Of a DNA stretch of 64,000 bases, positions 11,018 through 21,900 are shown one piece after another (within the stretch, counting starts at the first letter, position 1; the number at the start of each line of letters is the position of its first letter). Source of the DNA: Hawksworthiomyces lignivorus (taxonomy: Eukaryota > Ascomycota > Sordariomycetes > Ophiostomatales > Ophiostomataceae). The notes below the pieces were generated by a model, which saw only the letters and a list, made by a program, of their open reading frames with translations, was not told the DNA's origin and ran no database searches. The DNA is taken from NCBI GenBank assembly GCA_002917075.1, contig NTMA01000004.1:620001-684000 (forward strand), given 5' to 3'. The position numbers were made by a program, and so were the translations under genes.

Positions 11018-13375
11018 CTAGTGAAACCAGTGCCGCAGCACGCCATCCGGGCCTACCTGGTCTGCCTCGTTCTGGTGGCCATTGGCGACGTACCTCTGGA
11101 GGACTGTCATGGCGTCGCCGCCGACCTCGAGCCAGTCCAGGAAATCCCACGTATTAAAGGCATGGATATTGTTGTTGGTGTTGGCGCCTCCGGGTTCCGC
11201 TGCCTGTCCGGCTGGATTGTTGCCGCCCTCGATGTTAGCAAGCCCATACGAGCTCTCCGTGCTGTCCGTGTACGGCGGGCTGTCGCTGGTGTATCCAAAG
11301 TAGCTGGAGCTGGGATTGTGGCCGCCGAGGCCCGAGCTCGATCCGCTGCTCTGGGTGTCGTCTGCGCTGGAGTCCGAGAGGTGCACACTCGTGTCTGGCG
11401 TGATGTGCTGCCAGTTGCCGCCGATGGCGGCAGCCAGGCTGCTCAGAGCCGAGGTGTCGCTGTCGTCTCTGCCGCTGCTGTCGCCGTAATAGGCGCTGTC
11501 GTCTGCCTCGAGGTCCAACACCGACTGCATTTGGGGGCCTCTGCTCCTGCTGCTGCGGCTGTTGCTGTTGCTGTTGCTGTTGCTACTGCTGCCGGCATGG
11601 CTGCTACTGGCATGGCTGCTGCTAGCATGGCTGCTGCTAGCATGACTGCTGCTGGAATGGCTGCCGCCGCCGTTGCCGCCGGCGCCCGGGCTTGCGCCGC
11701 TTTCACTGCTGCTGCTGCTGCTAACGCCGCTGTCGCCGCTGTCGCCGCTGTCGCCGCCGTGATTGCTGCCGCCGGCGCCACCACCGTCGCCACCACCCCC
11801 ACCGGCACCGCCGCTGCTGCTGGCGCCGTCTGAGTCGCTGCTTTGGTGCGAGGGCGTGCGGGGCGGCGGGGCGCCGATGAGGCGGGCGCAGATATCGAGG
11901 AACTCGGACTGGCTGCAGGAGGCGGCCTGCTGGGCGAGGGCGCCGTGGAGCCGCACCCAGGCGTAGAGCAGGGTGGGGTCGAGCGTGCCGGGCGGCAGGC
12001 GGCACTCGATGGTGCGGTGGTGGCCCTGGCGCTCCGCCTGCACGTCGCGGCGCAGGTTCATAAAGTTGTACGCGCAGGGACGCATCGAGGCCTCGCGGTT
12101 GGGGGCCCGGGGCTCCTGCGCACCCTGCGCCGTCCGCGCGGCCGTCCGCGGCCGTCCTGCTGCGCCCTCTGCGGCCCGCGCAGCTGGCACATCGCAGATG
12201 TACGGCGTCAGCAGGCGGGCCAGGCGCTCGCGCGTCTGCGCGCGCCACAGCAGGTAGATCTCGTGCGTCACGATGCGCAGGTTCTCGACGCGGTAGCGCG
12301 CAAACAGCTCGCCCACGCGCTGCAGCATCGCCGGCTGCGCGTCCAGCTCCGCCGTCACCAGCCGCAGCTTGGCCGCCTCGGCCAGCACCGCGCTGTGCGG
12401 CGGCGCCGGCCCAAACAGCGGCGCCACCCACTCGTTGTACGCCGCGCTGTCGGCGTCGTCCGGCGCGCCCGGCAGCTGGTCGTCGCCCACGCTGTCGTCG
12501 TACGCGGGGCCGCTGTCGCCGCCGTCGTCGGCACTGGAGCTGCCGCCGCCCGCCAGAACCGCCCGCACCACCCAGTGCGGCTGCCGCCGCCGCAGGCACG
12601 CGCTCTTGCACAGCGGCGCTGCCTGCGCGCCGTTGACGCGCGCCGGGTTGTGCAGCTGCGCCAGCCGCGACTCCCCGAGCCACAGCAGCGTCGCCAGCTT
12701 CTTGAGCGCCAGCAGCTCGCGCGCCCGGCCCTCGGCCGAGTCGCCGCCCGCGCCGTCCCGCAGGCCCACGTGCACCACCATCCCGCACGAGTCGTTGAGC
12801 TGGACGCGGGCTTTGCGACGCAGACGGTTCAGCGGGTCCACAATCTCCCGCGCCACGCTTTCCCGGTAGAGCAGGTCGGCATACGGCAGGATGCGGCTGG
12901 TGGCCCTGACGCAGCGCCACCGGTAGGGGTCGTTGGCGATCTGCAGCGGGGCAATGTTGTAGCTGCGGCCGACGAACCAGCCGGCGCCCCAGTACGGGAA
13001 TGCCGGCACGAATTTCAGGCGGCAGCTCCGGATGAGGTCGTCGTGGTCCTCTGGGTTCCCGTTTTCGTCATTTTCTGTCCAAGCGTTCTTGCCGCCCAGC
13101 AGGCGGGCCACCGTGCGGTAGACAAACCAGTCGTGGCCGTCCGGCTCGCTGGGGGCCGGCAGCTGAAGCAAGAACGGGGATGTGGCCACGTGGGGTGGCG
13201 GGTCATGAACTGGCGGTGCGTTCTCACCGTATTCAGCAAAACCAAAGAGAAATTCCAGTTTGAAGCCGACAGTCACCTCTACACGCGGAGGGACTGACGG
13301 GAGACATGCCGTGGGGGAATCAGGCAGGAAGAAATCCGAAGGGGATTCGGACGGCACGTCGATGGATTCCTCCAT
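11018..13375 (-). CDS. Fungal amidoligase-like protein (Amidoligase_2 type), divergent motifs
   Basis: A single-exon protein of 785 aa. Residues 31-46 (VEVTVGFKLEFLFGF) match the first strand of amidoligases with its acidic residue (E41). NDSCGMVVHVG (194-204) corresponds to the family motif CGLHVHVG, keeping the second His, and LKKLATLLWLGESRL (224-238) is the usual helix after it. HHRTIECRLPPGTLD (452-466) matches the TIEFR..GTLD strand, with Cys replacing Phe, and NFMNL (437-441) precedes it as expected. Members of this glutamine-synthetase-fold family are predicted ATP-dependent COOH-NH2 ligases; the fungal substrates are unknown. After about residue 500 the protein becomes a long Ser/Gly/Asp-rich low-complexity tail with repeated SSSHA units, ending in a short folded-looking segment (VLQRYVANGHQNEADQVG). 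I am fairly sure of the fold and unsure whether it is catalytically active. Confidence 0.72.
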   Translation of the reverse strand: MEESIDVPSESPSDFFLPDSPTACLPSVPPRVEVTVGFKLEFLFGFAEYGENAPPVHDPPPHVATSPFLLQLPAPSEPDGHDWFVYRTVARLLGGKNAWTENDENGNPEDHDDLIRSCRLKFVPAFPYWGAGWFVGRSYNIAPLQIANDPYRWRCVRATSRILPYADLLYRESVAREIVDPLNRLRRKARVQLNDSCGMVVHVGLRDGAGGDSAEGRARELLALKKLATLLWLGESRLAQLHNPARVNGAQAAPLCKSACLRRRQPHWVVRAVLAGGGSSSADDGGDSGPAYDDSVGDDQLPGAPDDADSAAYNEWVAPLFGPAPPHSAVLAEAAKLRLVTAELDAQPAMLQRVGELFARYRVENLRIVTHEIYLLWRAQTRERLARLLTPYICDVPAARAAEGAAGRPRTAARTAQGAQEPRAPNREASMRPCAYNFMNLRRDVQAERQGHHRTIECRLPPGTLDPTLLYAWVRLHGALAQQAASCSQSEFLDICARLIGAPPPRTPSHQSSDSDGASSSGGAGGGGGDGGGAGGSNHGGDSGDSGDSGVSSSSSSESGASPGAGGNGGGSHSSSSHASSSHASSSHASSSHAGSSSNSNSNSNSRSSRSRGPQMQSVLDLEADDSAYYGDSSGRDDSDTSALSSLAAAIGGNWQHITPDTSVHLSDSSADDTQSSGSSSGLGGHNPSSSYFGYTSDSPPYTDSTESSYGLANIEGGNNPAGQAAEPGGANTNNNIHAFNTWDFLDWLEVGGDAMTVLQRYVANGHQNEADQVGPDGVLRHWFH
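11560..11655 (-). repeat. Coding low-complexity repeat (Ser-Ser-His-Ala and Asn-Ser units)
   Basis: Tandem GCTGCTGGCATGGCTGCTAG-like units on the + strand encode SSSHASSSHASSSHAG, beside an NSNSNSNS stretch, in the tail of the amidoligase-like protein. This is a triplet-based coding minisatellite. Confidence 0.75.
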
Positions 13376-13983
13376 GGGCGCGTTGTGAGAACACAGGTGT
13401 AGACTGATCTGAGTTACTGTGAAAATAGGACTGGAAGTGATTTATGAGTATATGAAACAAGTAGTGTTGGGACTGATGAGAAGAGCAAAGCACGAAGCGA
13501 GAAACCAAGCAACGCACATGGCTACTGTTTTATACACCTCCGTGGTAATATTGGACAACTAGCTGTGAGAACTGTCTCTGTGAAGAACATCGATGAACAG
13601 ATAAATGGACAATGAATTGTCTCCTCGCTTCATTCTCTGTGGCTTGTTCTGGTGAACAAAGATTGCACTCCGCCCTGCTACCTTTCATGCCTCGTTAGGC
13701 CTCTTTGTCGACAGGTCAAAAGAGAATTACAACACCAAACACAAAAGCCAGCTAGCAAGAGGGACGCTTCAAAATTAGTGAAAGCCGTTTTAATATTAGA
13801 AGAAAAGAGTTTTTTTTTTTTTTTGCAGATTCATTCAAGTTCACTTAATGATATCCTTTTATCTTCGTCATGCCACATAAAGCCCGAACGCCTGGGGTGC
13901 CGCTACCATACAAATCTGTTGTACACATATTAAACAATGACAATTTTGCCGAGGAAGAGCGGAGAGAGCCAAAGGACATCTGT
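13376..13983. other. 0.6 kb spacer upstream of the amidoligase-like gene
   Basis: This holds the promoter of the amidoligase-like gene (reading left) and the 3' end of the small two-exon gene to the right. It is AT-richer than the genes, with a T-rich run at 13810-13824. No gene was seen. Confidence 0.5.
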
Positions 13984-14742
13984 TCACGCAGACTCCTGCA
14001 CATTGAGCGCCTCCACTAGGCCCCGCGGTCCTAGCCGCGCCACCACGCCTGGTTTGAGCCGCAGCCGGGCCTCAATGGCGGCATCATCTATGCCTCGCGA
14101 CCGAAGCACCAGAATGTCCTTGATGGTCGACGCCGTCAAGAATTCACGACCCTGTGCGGAGGACGACGAGCGACTGCTCGCATCTCTTCCGCCTGCGCTG
14201 CTGCCGAAGCCGGCCTCGGCCGCCTGGTCTTCTTGGAGACGGCGCCGCGCTTCGAGCACAGAGAGGGTCGAATTGGCTTGGCCCCGGGACGCCTGGCTCT
14301 GGTGCTGCTGCCTTATGGACCGCAGCATTTCCGCGTCGGCAGCAGTTGACGAGGGCGAAAATGTCGGGTTGGGCTGCACGATGCCCATCTGCCGCAGGCG
14401 GTCAGAGAAGGCCGCGCCCGGAAAGCCAAAGCCGTCCGGATCGGCGCCGTCGGCGCGGATGGCTGAGGCGTGTCAGCAAGAAGGAACAGCTAAAAAAAAA
14501 AAAAAAGGGCCTGAACGCAATTCCAACATACCATCATCCTTTGTCAAGGATGCCTTGGCAGTGTCGCGAGGCTGCTGCGGCGCTTTTGCTTGTGGGGGTT
14601 GTTGCGGTTCCGAGGACGCAGGAGGCCGCGATGGCCGCTGCGGAGGCCGCGGCGGTGCTGCCGCAGGCGCTCTGCCCTCTGGTCTCAGCGGGTATTTTCT
14701 TGGCGGGCCTTTTCCCGTCGCCTTTGACGCTGCGGAACCCAT
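13984..14742 (-). CDS. Conserved-looking small fungal protein, possibly N-myristoylated
   Basis: Two exons, 14742-14532 and 14462-13984, are joined by removing 14531-14463 (69 nt; GTATGT donor, GCTGACA branch site, CTCAG acceptor), giving 229 aa in one clean frame. The N-terminus MGSAASKATGKGP has Gly2 with Ser and Lys downstream, a plausible N-myristoylation signal. A Pro/Ala/Gln-rich linker follows, then FGFPGAAFSDRLRQMGIVQP, and a C-terminal helical segment (REFLTASTIKDILVLRSRG, then IDDAAIEARLRLKPGVV) that looks like a short helix-turn-helix. I do not recognise a named family. The arrangement resembles small conserved fungal proteins annotated as helix-turn-helix proteins of unknown role. 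It diverges from the gene at 15161 across about 420 bp. Confidence 0.7.
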
Positions 14743-15160
14743 GGCTGCAATTCTTGTCTGGCTACCGTGAAAGTTGTCGAGGACTGGAAGTTGAAGCTCC
14801 CGTTTTCGTCATATCGGGTCGAATCTTCGCTCCTGGATTTTGGTTGGCTGCTGTTGGTCACTGGCGCAATTGAGTTATAGCGGTTTCTTTAGTGGCATCA
14901 ATGCATAGTTTAATATTATATAAGCCCAGGCGACAAGCTAAATACCGAATTCTGTTAGTACTTCTCGAGGTTAGCCACCAATCCTAATCCCTTGGTTACA
15001 GCTTAAATATACTGTAAAATGCACTGGTACATGTAGCATGTGCGTGTTATTTACCCATCTGCAGATCTCTGTCCACTTCTATTCCATGTAATAATATCAG
15101 CTTTACGCTTTTACTTCACTTCTACCAAACCCTCTATTCGATTTCACGTTGAATTTTCTC
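14743..15160. other. Divergent promoter region
   Basis: About 420 bp between the starts of the small minus-strand gene and the plus-strand unknown gene. It is AT-rich with no open frame of note, and most likely a bidirectional promoter. Confidence 0.5.
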
Positions 15161-15608
15161 ATGAGTCGCGAAGCTAAACCTAACGAAGACGCTACCAGCG
15201 GCAACCTGGCTTCCTCTATCGAGTCCCTGATCCAAGAAGCAAACGGCCGTTCTATCAACGAGCTATTAGCACGGCACGGCCGCGAGCGCCTTTTTGTGCC
15301 GCCGCTTCTCTGGGACCATCGCCAGCTGGCCCTTCTTCAGTGCCGCATCCTCGCGCCCGAGTCGCCATCAACATCACCACCACCTCCCGCCGTAGCCGAC
15401 GGTGGTAGCCAAGTCCAAACTACGGCGCTGCCGCATTTCGCCAATGAGACTGAAATAGCGCAACGCTTTCTGTCTGACCAGGGCCCTGATGAAGCCGCCG
15501 AACTTTTGAAACCCCGGCTTCCCGAAGTAGACGAATACCTACAGTGCGCGCTCTCTCTTGTGCTCCCTCAATTCTCTCCCGTAAACATCGGGGTAGCGAC
15601 CGAATGGC

Positions 15609-15643
<35 letters not shown>

Positions 15644-16429
15644 TGCCTCAGGCCATTCCTCGGGTTCTGTTTTCGGGGAAAGAGAATCTGCGATCTACAC
15701 GTCGTTCCCATTGGCGCTGCGATTGTTTTCATCAACTGGGAGGACGTCGAGCTCGCTCGCGACGATCTGCTCTTCAATAAATCTTCGCGCGTGACCAAGT
15801 TGAGACATAAAATTCTCCACCGCCGCGCCAAACTTCTTAATGCCATACCAGGCCCGTACGTCGCTGCCACCTGCATAGCTCTAGCACAATGCCAGCGACG
15901 GGAACAGCTAGACAAAGATGAAGGTTCCAAGGCCGAGCAGACGCCGCACATGGGTCTGGAGATAGACAGCCAAGAGGGAACCGGAGTCGCGGGCGAAGCG
16001 CAGATCTTCCCGGTATTCCAACTGCCACCCAGATGCTCTTGGTTCCCTATTTACGACTTCGTCTAGACCCGTTGCTAATAGCATGCTTTAATACCACAGA
16101 CTGTCGTTATCGTGTGCGATGAGGCGCGCGATAAGCAGAAGCATCTGTCTGTCTTTACCGCTGACGTCTCCTCCGCGTTCCTCGACAAGCTAGACGAGCC
16201 CGGTAAGACCCCCCGGCCTGGAGCCACGTCCTTGAGCATCCGCCACCAGCGTGTGAAATATCGGCCTTATGAGACTTTTGCGGCTCGTTTTTCTTCTGCC
16301 GTCCGGGCTGGCCTTTGTCAACAGTCGACGGGCAACGGAGACGCTAGCAAAAGCGTCTCATCCAGCGAAACGAGAAGAGACCCCCCCCCAGCAGCTCTTC
16401 ATGGAACAACGCACCCCCCCGCTCAGTAG
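15161..16429 (+). CDS. Unknown fungal protein with coding (TC)n tract; 3' end uncertain
   Basis: The start is the ATG at 15161 (MSREAKPNEDATSGN). Exon 1 runs to 16012. An intron 16013-16099 (87 nt, GTATTC...CACAG, GCTAATA branch) joins AQIFP to TVVIVCDEARDKQKH in phase 0. The protein has a predicted helical N-terminus (SIESLIQEANGRSINELLAR, then LLWDHRQLALLQCRIL), a middle part with VVPIGAAIVFINWEDVELA, and a basic helix (RVTKLRHKILHRRAKLLNA). No family is recognised. The (TC)n tract at 15612-15640 is read as SLSLSL in frame and might instead lie in an unresolved intron. The frame given stops at 16429, shortly after a C9 run. Shifting by one base there gives a more protein-like end to 16562. 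The gene is followed in the same direction by another unknown gene at 17007. Confidence 0.55.
15612..15640 (+). repeat. (TC)n dinucleotide microsatellite within a coding frame
   Basis: About 14-15 TC units lie inside the open frame of the unknown gene at 15161 and are translated as alternating Ser-Leu. The tract ends at TTTGTGCCTCAG, which looks like a 3' splice site, so it may be the pyrimidine tract of an intron. I could not find a donor with matching phase. Confidence 0.85.
16381..16389 (+). repeat. C9 homopolymer near the 3' end of an unknown gene
   Basis: Nine C follow GAGAAGAGA. The upstream frame ends 40 nt later at 16429. The +1 frame continues with SSVEVNILETGREEETG to a stop at 16562. 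This is the same type and direction of frame change as at 5641. Confidence 0.7.
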
Positions 16430-17006
16430 TGTGGAAGTCAACATATTGGAGACGGGGCGCGAAGAGGAAACTGGACAGACATGCCATTGGGTCCAAATCA
16501 GACGCCAAGCAGAGCCAAGGCGCCTCGGATACGAAGAGAAGACTCCAGAGGGAGAATTGTAATGTTTGATATTTTATAGCCGTCTTCCTACGCGGGCAGA
16601 ATTTGGTGGTTGCAGTCTCGAGTATTTCTCTTGTACTCACACGAGATCTGTTGTCATATGAGGTCTCTCGCGCACTGCGATCTGACACAGGCCTCCTTAC
16701 CGTCTTCAAAACAAGCGGAGGCATTATTCTCTGCATTCTATGCTTTGCTGTCGTTGTCTGCGCCGAAATCGAGCCGAGCTCGGCGCTTTTCGTTTTTTTA
16801 TTTTTTATTTTCTTTTATATTTTATTTTAAAGCTTCTACAAAGTAATTCGTAAACGGACCTGCAAATAGCCAGCTAGGTTGACCATCACGTATCATGTGA
16901 AGTATTTTGGGTTTGAATCGAAACAGCCTTTTTACAGTTACACGACTCGCCATCCGGTGATTTTTACATCTAAGACTGACTGCGCTCGGCAGCGACTCCA
17001 AGCACA
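16430..17006. other. Spacer between two unknown genes (part may be coding)
   Basis: Bases 16430-16562 are open in the +1 frame and may be the true end of the gene at 15161. From 16563 to 17006 the sequence is AT-rich, with a long T-rich stretch at about 16790-16830, and no gene is seen. The promoter of the 17007 gene must lie here. Confidence 0.5.
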
Positions 17007-18386
17007 ATGGAATTGGCGTATATCCGTACCATCACTTCTCCAAGCGCTTTTGAGGCGAAGAAAACAAACTACAACTTGGACAAGGTCCCAGCAGCAAGCG
17101 GCTGGAATACGCCACAGCTATTTGCGTGCCGAGTTCTATGCCCAAAGTAAGTGATATTGAAATCGAGACAGACGCTGCCCAAGTTTTGTCAAAAAGTCAA
17201 GACCCTTCTACTTACGTTTCCTTCCAGAGGCCAGATGCTGATGGACCTTTCCGTCCGTGACGATGATCTCTGCGACGTGCCGGCCCTCAAAAGCTTCATC
17301 GACGATGTTCAGCCATTCCCAAATCTGAGCACACGCTCGAACATCGAGATTATGCAGATATATAATAATAAAAATCTCCACTCGATCGGTCTCTTTTGGG
17401 CTGCTTTAGCAACCATCGAGACTCCAGCCAAGAAATTCGCCGCCAGATCCAGTGCGGCCGCCGAGAGCCCACCCTCCAAGCATCTGAGACCGCGGAAGAA
17501 CCTCAGCCCCGTCGACGCAGCCGATGTCTTGTCTTTTGAGTCTAGCAAATCACCTACCCAGTCCAACACATCCGACGAGAGCTACGTCCAGAGTAGCGGC
17601 CGTGAGCAAGAATTGGCCGCAGAGGAGGCAACCGTCCAATTTGTTTCCGCATTCTTCAACCACGTCCTGCCCAACCTCCCCTCCCAACAGTTCGTAGGTC
17701 CTGGTGGGGCACAAGTCAAGAATCCGCCGCCGGTCGCCGTGCAGTTTACCAATGTCCGCAAAGAGCGGGTTGTGGTGCTGAAAAATCATCAGCAGATCAA
17801 GGCCACAGCGGACGGGGAGCTATTTGCACGAGAAGCCACCGGCCCGAAAGGGGAAATCTACGAGCACCGTGCCAATCAAGATTCGATCCTCCTCGAAGCC
17901 AAACGCTGGGAAGGACGTGTTTTCCGCGGCAGAGTTGAAATCACTGACAAGCTCCTCGGACAAATGACGGCCGAAGCGTTGACTCTACGCCACGAGACCC
18001 GGAGCTCTAAGAAGTCGGAAATCTATATCATTTACGCAGTCCGGCAATACATCATAATCTTGGAATTCTCCATTCCTCTCGTTCTCCTAGATGCCCTCAT
18101 CGAGGGAGAGGCATGCCCTGAGTTCATCAGGGTTCGAGCGAGCGGCACGTTTAACCTTTCTCGGGGCGATGGCCGGAAACGCGCCATCAAAGCACTTGCG
18201 GCCCTAGTCTCCGAGATGCAGGCCTTCGAGAAAGGCGGCGACGACGACCACGAAGACCACAAGGATGATCACGAGAACGACCACCCGCAGGAGCAAGAGC
18301 ATGCCGGTAGCAACGAGGAAAGCAGCGGCGGCAGCGATACCGACGATGGCGATGACCACCACAGCGGTGATCTGGGAGAGAACTAG
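17007..18386 (+). CDS. Unknown fungal protein, possible PD-(D/E)XK nuclease-like core
   Basis: Exon 1, 17007-17146, is joined to exon 2, 17228-18386, by removing 17147-17227 (81 nt; GTAAGT donor, CTTCCAG acceptor), giving 432 aa with a continuous reading CRVLCPKGQMLMDLSVRDDD. After a Ser-rich linker, the C-terminal half has alternating strand and helix predictions: D242 in TADGELFAR, E270-A-K272 in SILLEAKRW, and Q292 in LLGQMTAEALTL, then EIYIIYAVRQYIIILEFSIP. The order Asp, Glu-x-Lys, Gln-bearing helix is that of PD-(D/E)XK nuclease folds, so this is a hypothesis from motif spacing, not a recognised family. The C-terminus is an acidic His/Asp/Glu-rich tail (from about residue 370). It meets the giant gene at 18991 convergently. 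Confidence 0.6.
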
Positions 18387-18990
18387 GAATCCGCAAAGGG
18401 AGGCATCTGTAGAGAGAGTGGACGAGATTTAGGCATGTGTTCCTTGGCCGTGCCAGCACTGGGGCTTCTGTCTAGAGGCGTGAACTATGCGTTAATTAGT
18501 GTCCAAGATTAAAATACCTGATGTGAACGTTGCAGCCAATGATTTGGTAGATGAAATATAATTTTTTTTCTGACAGTGTTTGTATTATAATAACTCCTCA
18601 ATTCGCGCTATGTCCAGCATCTGAAAAACCCGAGCGCCCAGCGGCTCCGAAATTTTAAGTGAGCAACAGGGTACAAGATATGTGTTGCTGTCGATCTCCC
18701 CGATTGGCAATCCAATGACGCCAGACACCGAGTCAGCCCAGATCCTGGCAGATGGCTTGGATGTTGGAGAGGGCTGCTGAGCTAATCGGGTATAACGCTG
18801 CCCTGCAGGAACAGCCAAACCTTAATGACAACCTCACTACCGTAGACAGGCAACAACACAACAATACTAGCATAAGAAAATCAGAGCACTGCAGCTTGGG
18901 GGAAGCTTTTGAGTGGAGCCGTGTAGGCGGGAAATACAGCATTCTTTTTAGGCTCACCTAGACGCTCGCAAAGTAATGAGTCGTGTTCCT
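18387..18990. other. 0.6 kb convergent 3' spacer
   Basis: This lies between the stops of the 17007 gene and the giant minus-strand gene. Open frames of 70-77 codons on both strands have no recognisable features. It presumably holds 3' UTRs. Confidence 0.5.
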
Positions 18991-21900
18991 CTAAAGAGGG
19001 CTTAACGCAATACCGGCTATCACTGCGTCGTCATCCACGCTCATTAAATCACAGTCTTTCCAATTCTGCGAGTCTGCTTCACTTTCTTTACCCTCATCAC
19101 CCTCTTCACTCGCCTCATCGTCTTCTTCGTCGTCTTCTTCGTCGTCTTCGTCTTCGTCTTCATTCTGAGATTCCCCCAGTTCTTCTTTTGATCCTGATCT
19201 TGCTCTGGCTCTCCTAAGCTCCTGCTCATTTGCCATCCAGTTGACGCTCGATGGAATGTGAGATGTAGCTACTTCAGGCAGAGGTGTCTCCTCGGTGACG
19301 AATTCGTCTGGTTCTCCTGCAAGCCGTAGAGATGGCAGTCTGGCAGTAAGCCTAGAAAAGAAGCCGGGTCGACTCTCCACGTTTCCAATGGCTGTTGGTC
19401 AGCTCACGGCCATGGACATTGAGAGAAGGAAATAATGAAAAGAAGAATGGACAAACGGAGAGAGGGAAACGCACCTGCTGCCACGCGCTTGGTGAGCGTC
19501 TGAATAACCACCTGCCTCTGCAGTGCAGTATCGCCGAGAAGAAATCTTGGATACGAAGCTTCTTCGCGCGCGAAGCCAAATCTCCTCATCTGGCTCCACA
19601 TATATCTAGGATGCGCCGGGTCCTCGCTGGCCGGGTCCCAGAGCACCTCTGGGTCGAAGGCAACACTAGCCTCCTCCGCAACCCGCTGGGCCGTGGCCGG
19701 CTTCTGCAAATGCAGCGGCCAGCGGTCCATGCGGAAGAACCGCGGCGCCACGCCGCAGATCTGCGGCTGTGCCCAGTCCCATAAAACGGACGCCCTGCGT
19801 TCTCCGCCGTCTCTCGACATCGGCAGCACCGGCGCCGTCTGTCCCTGCTCAGCCTCGACGAGCAGATTGTGGCTCACGAGCGCCTGCGCTTCCGCCTCCG
19901 TCATGCGTGGCTGGTGCTGGCCCGGCTCGGCCAACCGGACGACGTCCGTCAGCGTCGAGAGGGTCACTTTGTTCTCGCGCAGCAGCCGCTTGTACGTCCT
20001 CTGCCAGTCACGCATGGCATTCCGGACCTTGTTTGGCCGATCTGGCCGGTCCGCCGCATTCAGAGGCGGCCCTGCCGTGCCCAGCTGGCCGGCAGCCCAC
20101 TGCGGCCGGTCGACGGTCTCCAGCTGCCGCAGCGTGAAGCCGAACCGGTACGCCAGCGCGCAGAAGAAGTCGTGCACTTCCGCCCGCAATGGCCTGCCAG
20201 CGCGGCCGCTGGCGATCGTCTCGGCCCACGTGGCGTCGACCTCGTCTGCGCGGCGCGGCGCTCCGACTGCGTCGTCGATGTCGCCCTCTTTCTCATCACT
20301 GCCGCCGTCCGCGCTGTCACCTGCCGGCCGCGCCAGCCACGACTGCCGGCCCAGCTCGCCCGTCCGCGCCTCGTCCTTGTCCCACACCCTGTGCTCCGGG
20401 TGCAGCGTCAGCATCGGCCGCTGCACAATACCGTGCTTGTCGTGCAGGACGTAGTGCTGGAACCGGCAGCGGCCCGCCCGGCTCAGCCGCGCGCAAAAGT
20501 GCAGCGCGTCGTACACGCTGAACTGCGCCTTCTGCGGCTGCGTGCAGCCCGCGTCGGCTGCCGCGTTGATGCCACCCCCGGGGCTCGTGTAGCTTCTTGG
20601 CCCGCCAGCGGGCCCTTGTGTGCAGCGGTCCGATTCGCAAACTCTACAAATTCCGCCTATGTAGCTGTCGCAGGTTCCGCTGTCGGCAGTCCGGTTTAGT
20701 ACCTGCACCAGCTCCGGGATTGTCACCTCGGTGTCTGCTGTCCGGAACAGCGCCTCGTCACTGAGGTCTTCCATGAGCGCCTGCAGCCGCCGAGCAAATG
20801 CGTAGTACAGCGCACGACGGCCCTGTTCTGGTGCATCACCAGAAGTTACAGGGGCATCCTTGGTTTTATCTTCGTCCGGAAGCGGGTCCGGCCCGGTGGG
20901 CAGAGGTTGTGAGAGTGCCTCGTTGGTCGAACCTACCAATAAGAACTGTAGCCAGCGCGCTTCCGTCTCGTTCACTCGCTTGAGGTGGAGCAATTTTCCA
21001 TCTTTGACGGTGTCACTGCCGCCAGAGCCGCCATCATGGGCGACTGATTCAAAGTCGTAGGCTGCACGCAGCTGAAGCGGGAGCTGTCCGTTCTCACCCT
21101 GCAACAGTGGCTCGCCACGCAAACCCAGTTCGGCATACACCCACACGTCAGTGAGAAGTGGCCGGGGAGCCACCTGGCGGGCCCGAAGCAGTAAGCGGCC
21201 AATACCGCGCAGCAGAATGAGCAGCTGGCGGTTATGTTCCTCGGCTGCCGACAAGGTACTAAGTCGAGGCGGGACAGTATATGCATCGTAGAACTGCGAT
21301 AGTTGCACCCCATCGGTCCCGCGGCGGTTTTCTTCCTCTACTTCCACACGTGCTCGCTCCATCCACAACTGGCGATTTTGCCTGTATCTAGCCATCAAGG
21401 ATGTGTATGGATGCTTTTCAAGCTTGTCGAGAGCACCGATTCTTATACGATCGGAGTTTTCATCCCTACTGTAGTAACTTCCACTGCCAGACGATTGAAG
21501 TAGTAGTCCTGCCGTATCTTCTCCTTCCGGTAAAGCTGCATCATCTGCCGCCGCCGAGACGATTGGCTCTGCCTGTTGCTGTCTTGTCCATCTGTGTCGC
21601 TCTGCTGCTGCCTCTTTTCCTCCGGCAAATAGGCGATCAGCAAACAGCAACCTACTTTTCTCGACAAATTTACAAAGAGGCAAGCGGTGCGGGTTGAACT
21701 GAGGCACAGCATCTGCGCTAGGCAAGAGATATGCTCGTAATAAGGAACCATTCGCAGATGTTCCGTGGCCATGGTATCTATTGAAGACTCGATGTACCTG
21801 AATCCGCCGCCGCACTTCGTCAAGCATGTAACGTGTATGTCTGCCGAGAATATCTGGCGGCTTCTCCATTACGCCCTCGTCTGCCTCATCATCGCCGGCG

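Noticed and set aside
10976..11833. 285-codon Ala/Val-rich plus-strand frame
   Set aside because: Antisense to the triplet-repeat tail of the amidoligase-like gene; the composition reflects the repeat.
11843..13297. 484-codon plus-strand frame
   Set aside because: Antisense to the conserved amidoligase core, which has family motifs; this frame has none.
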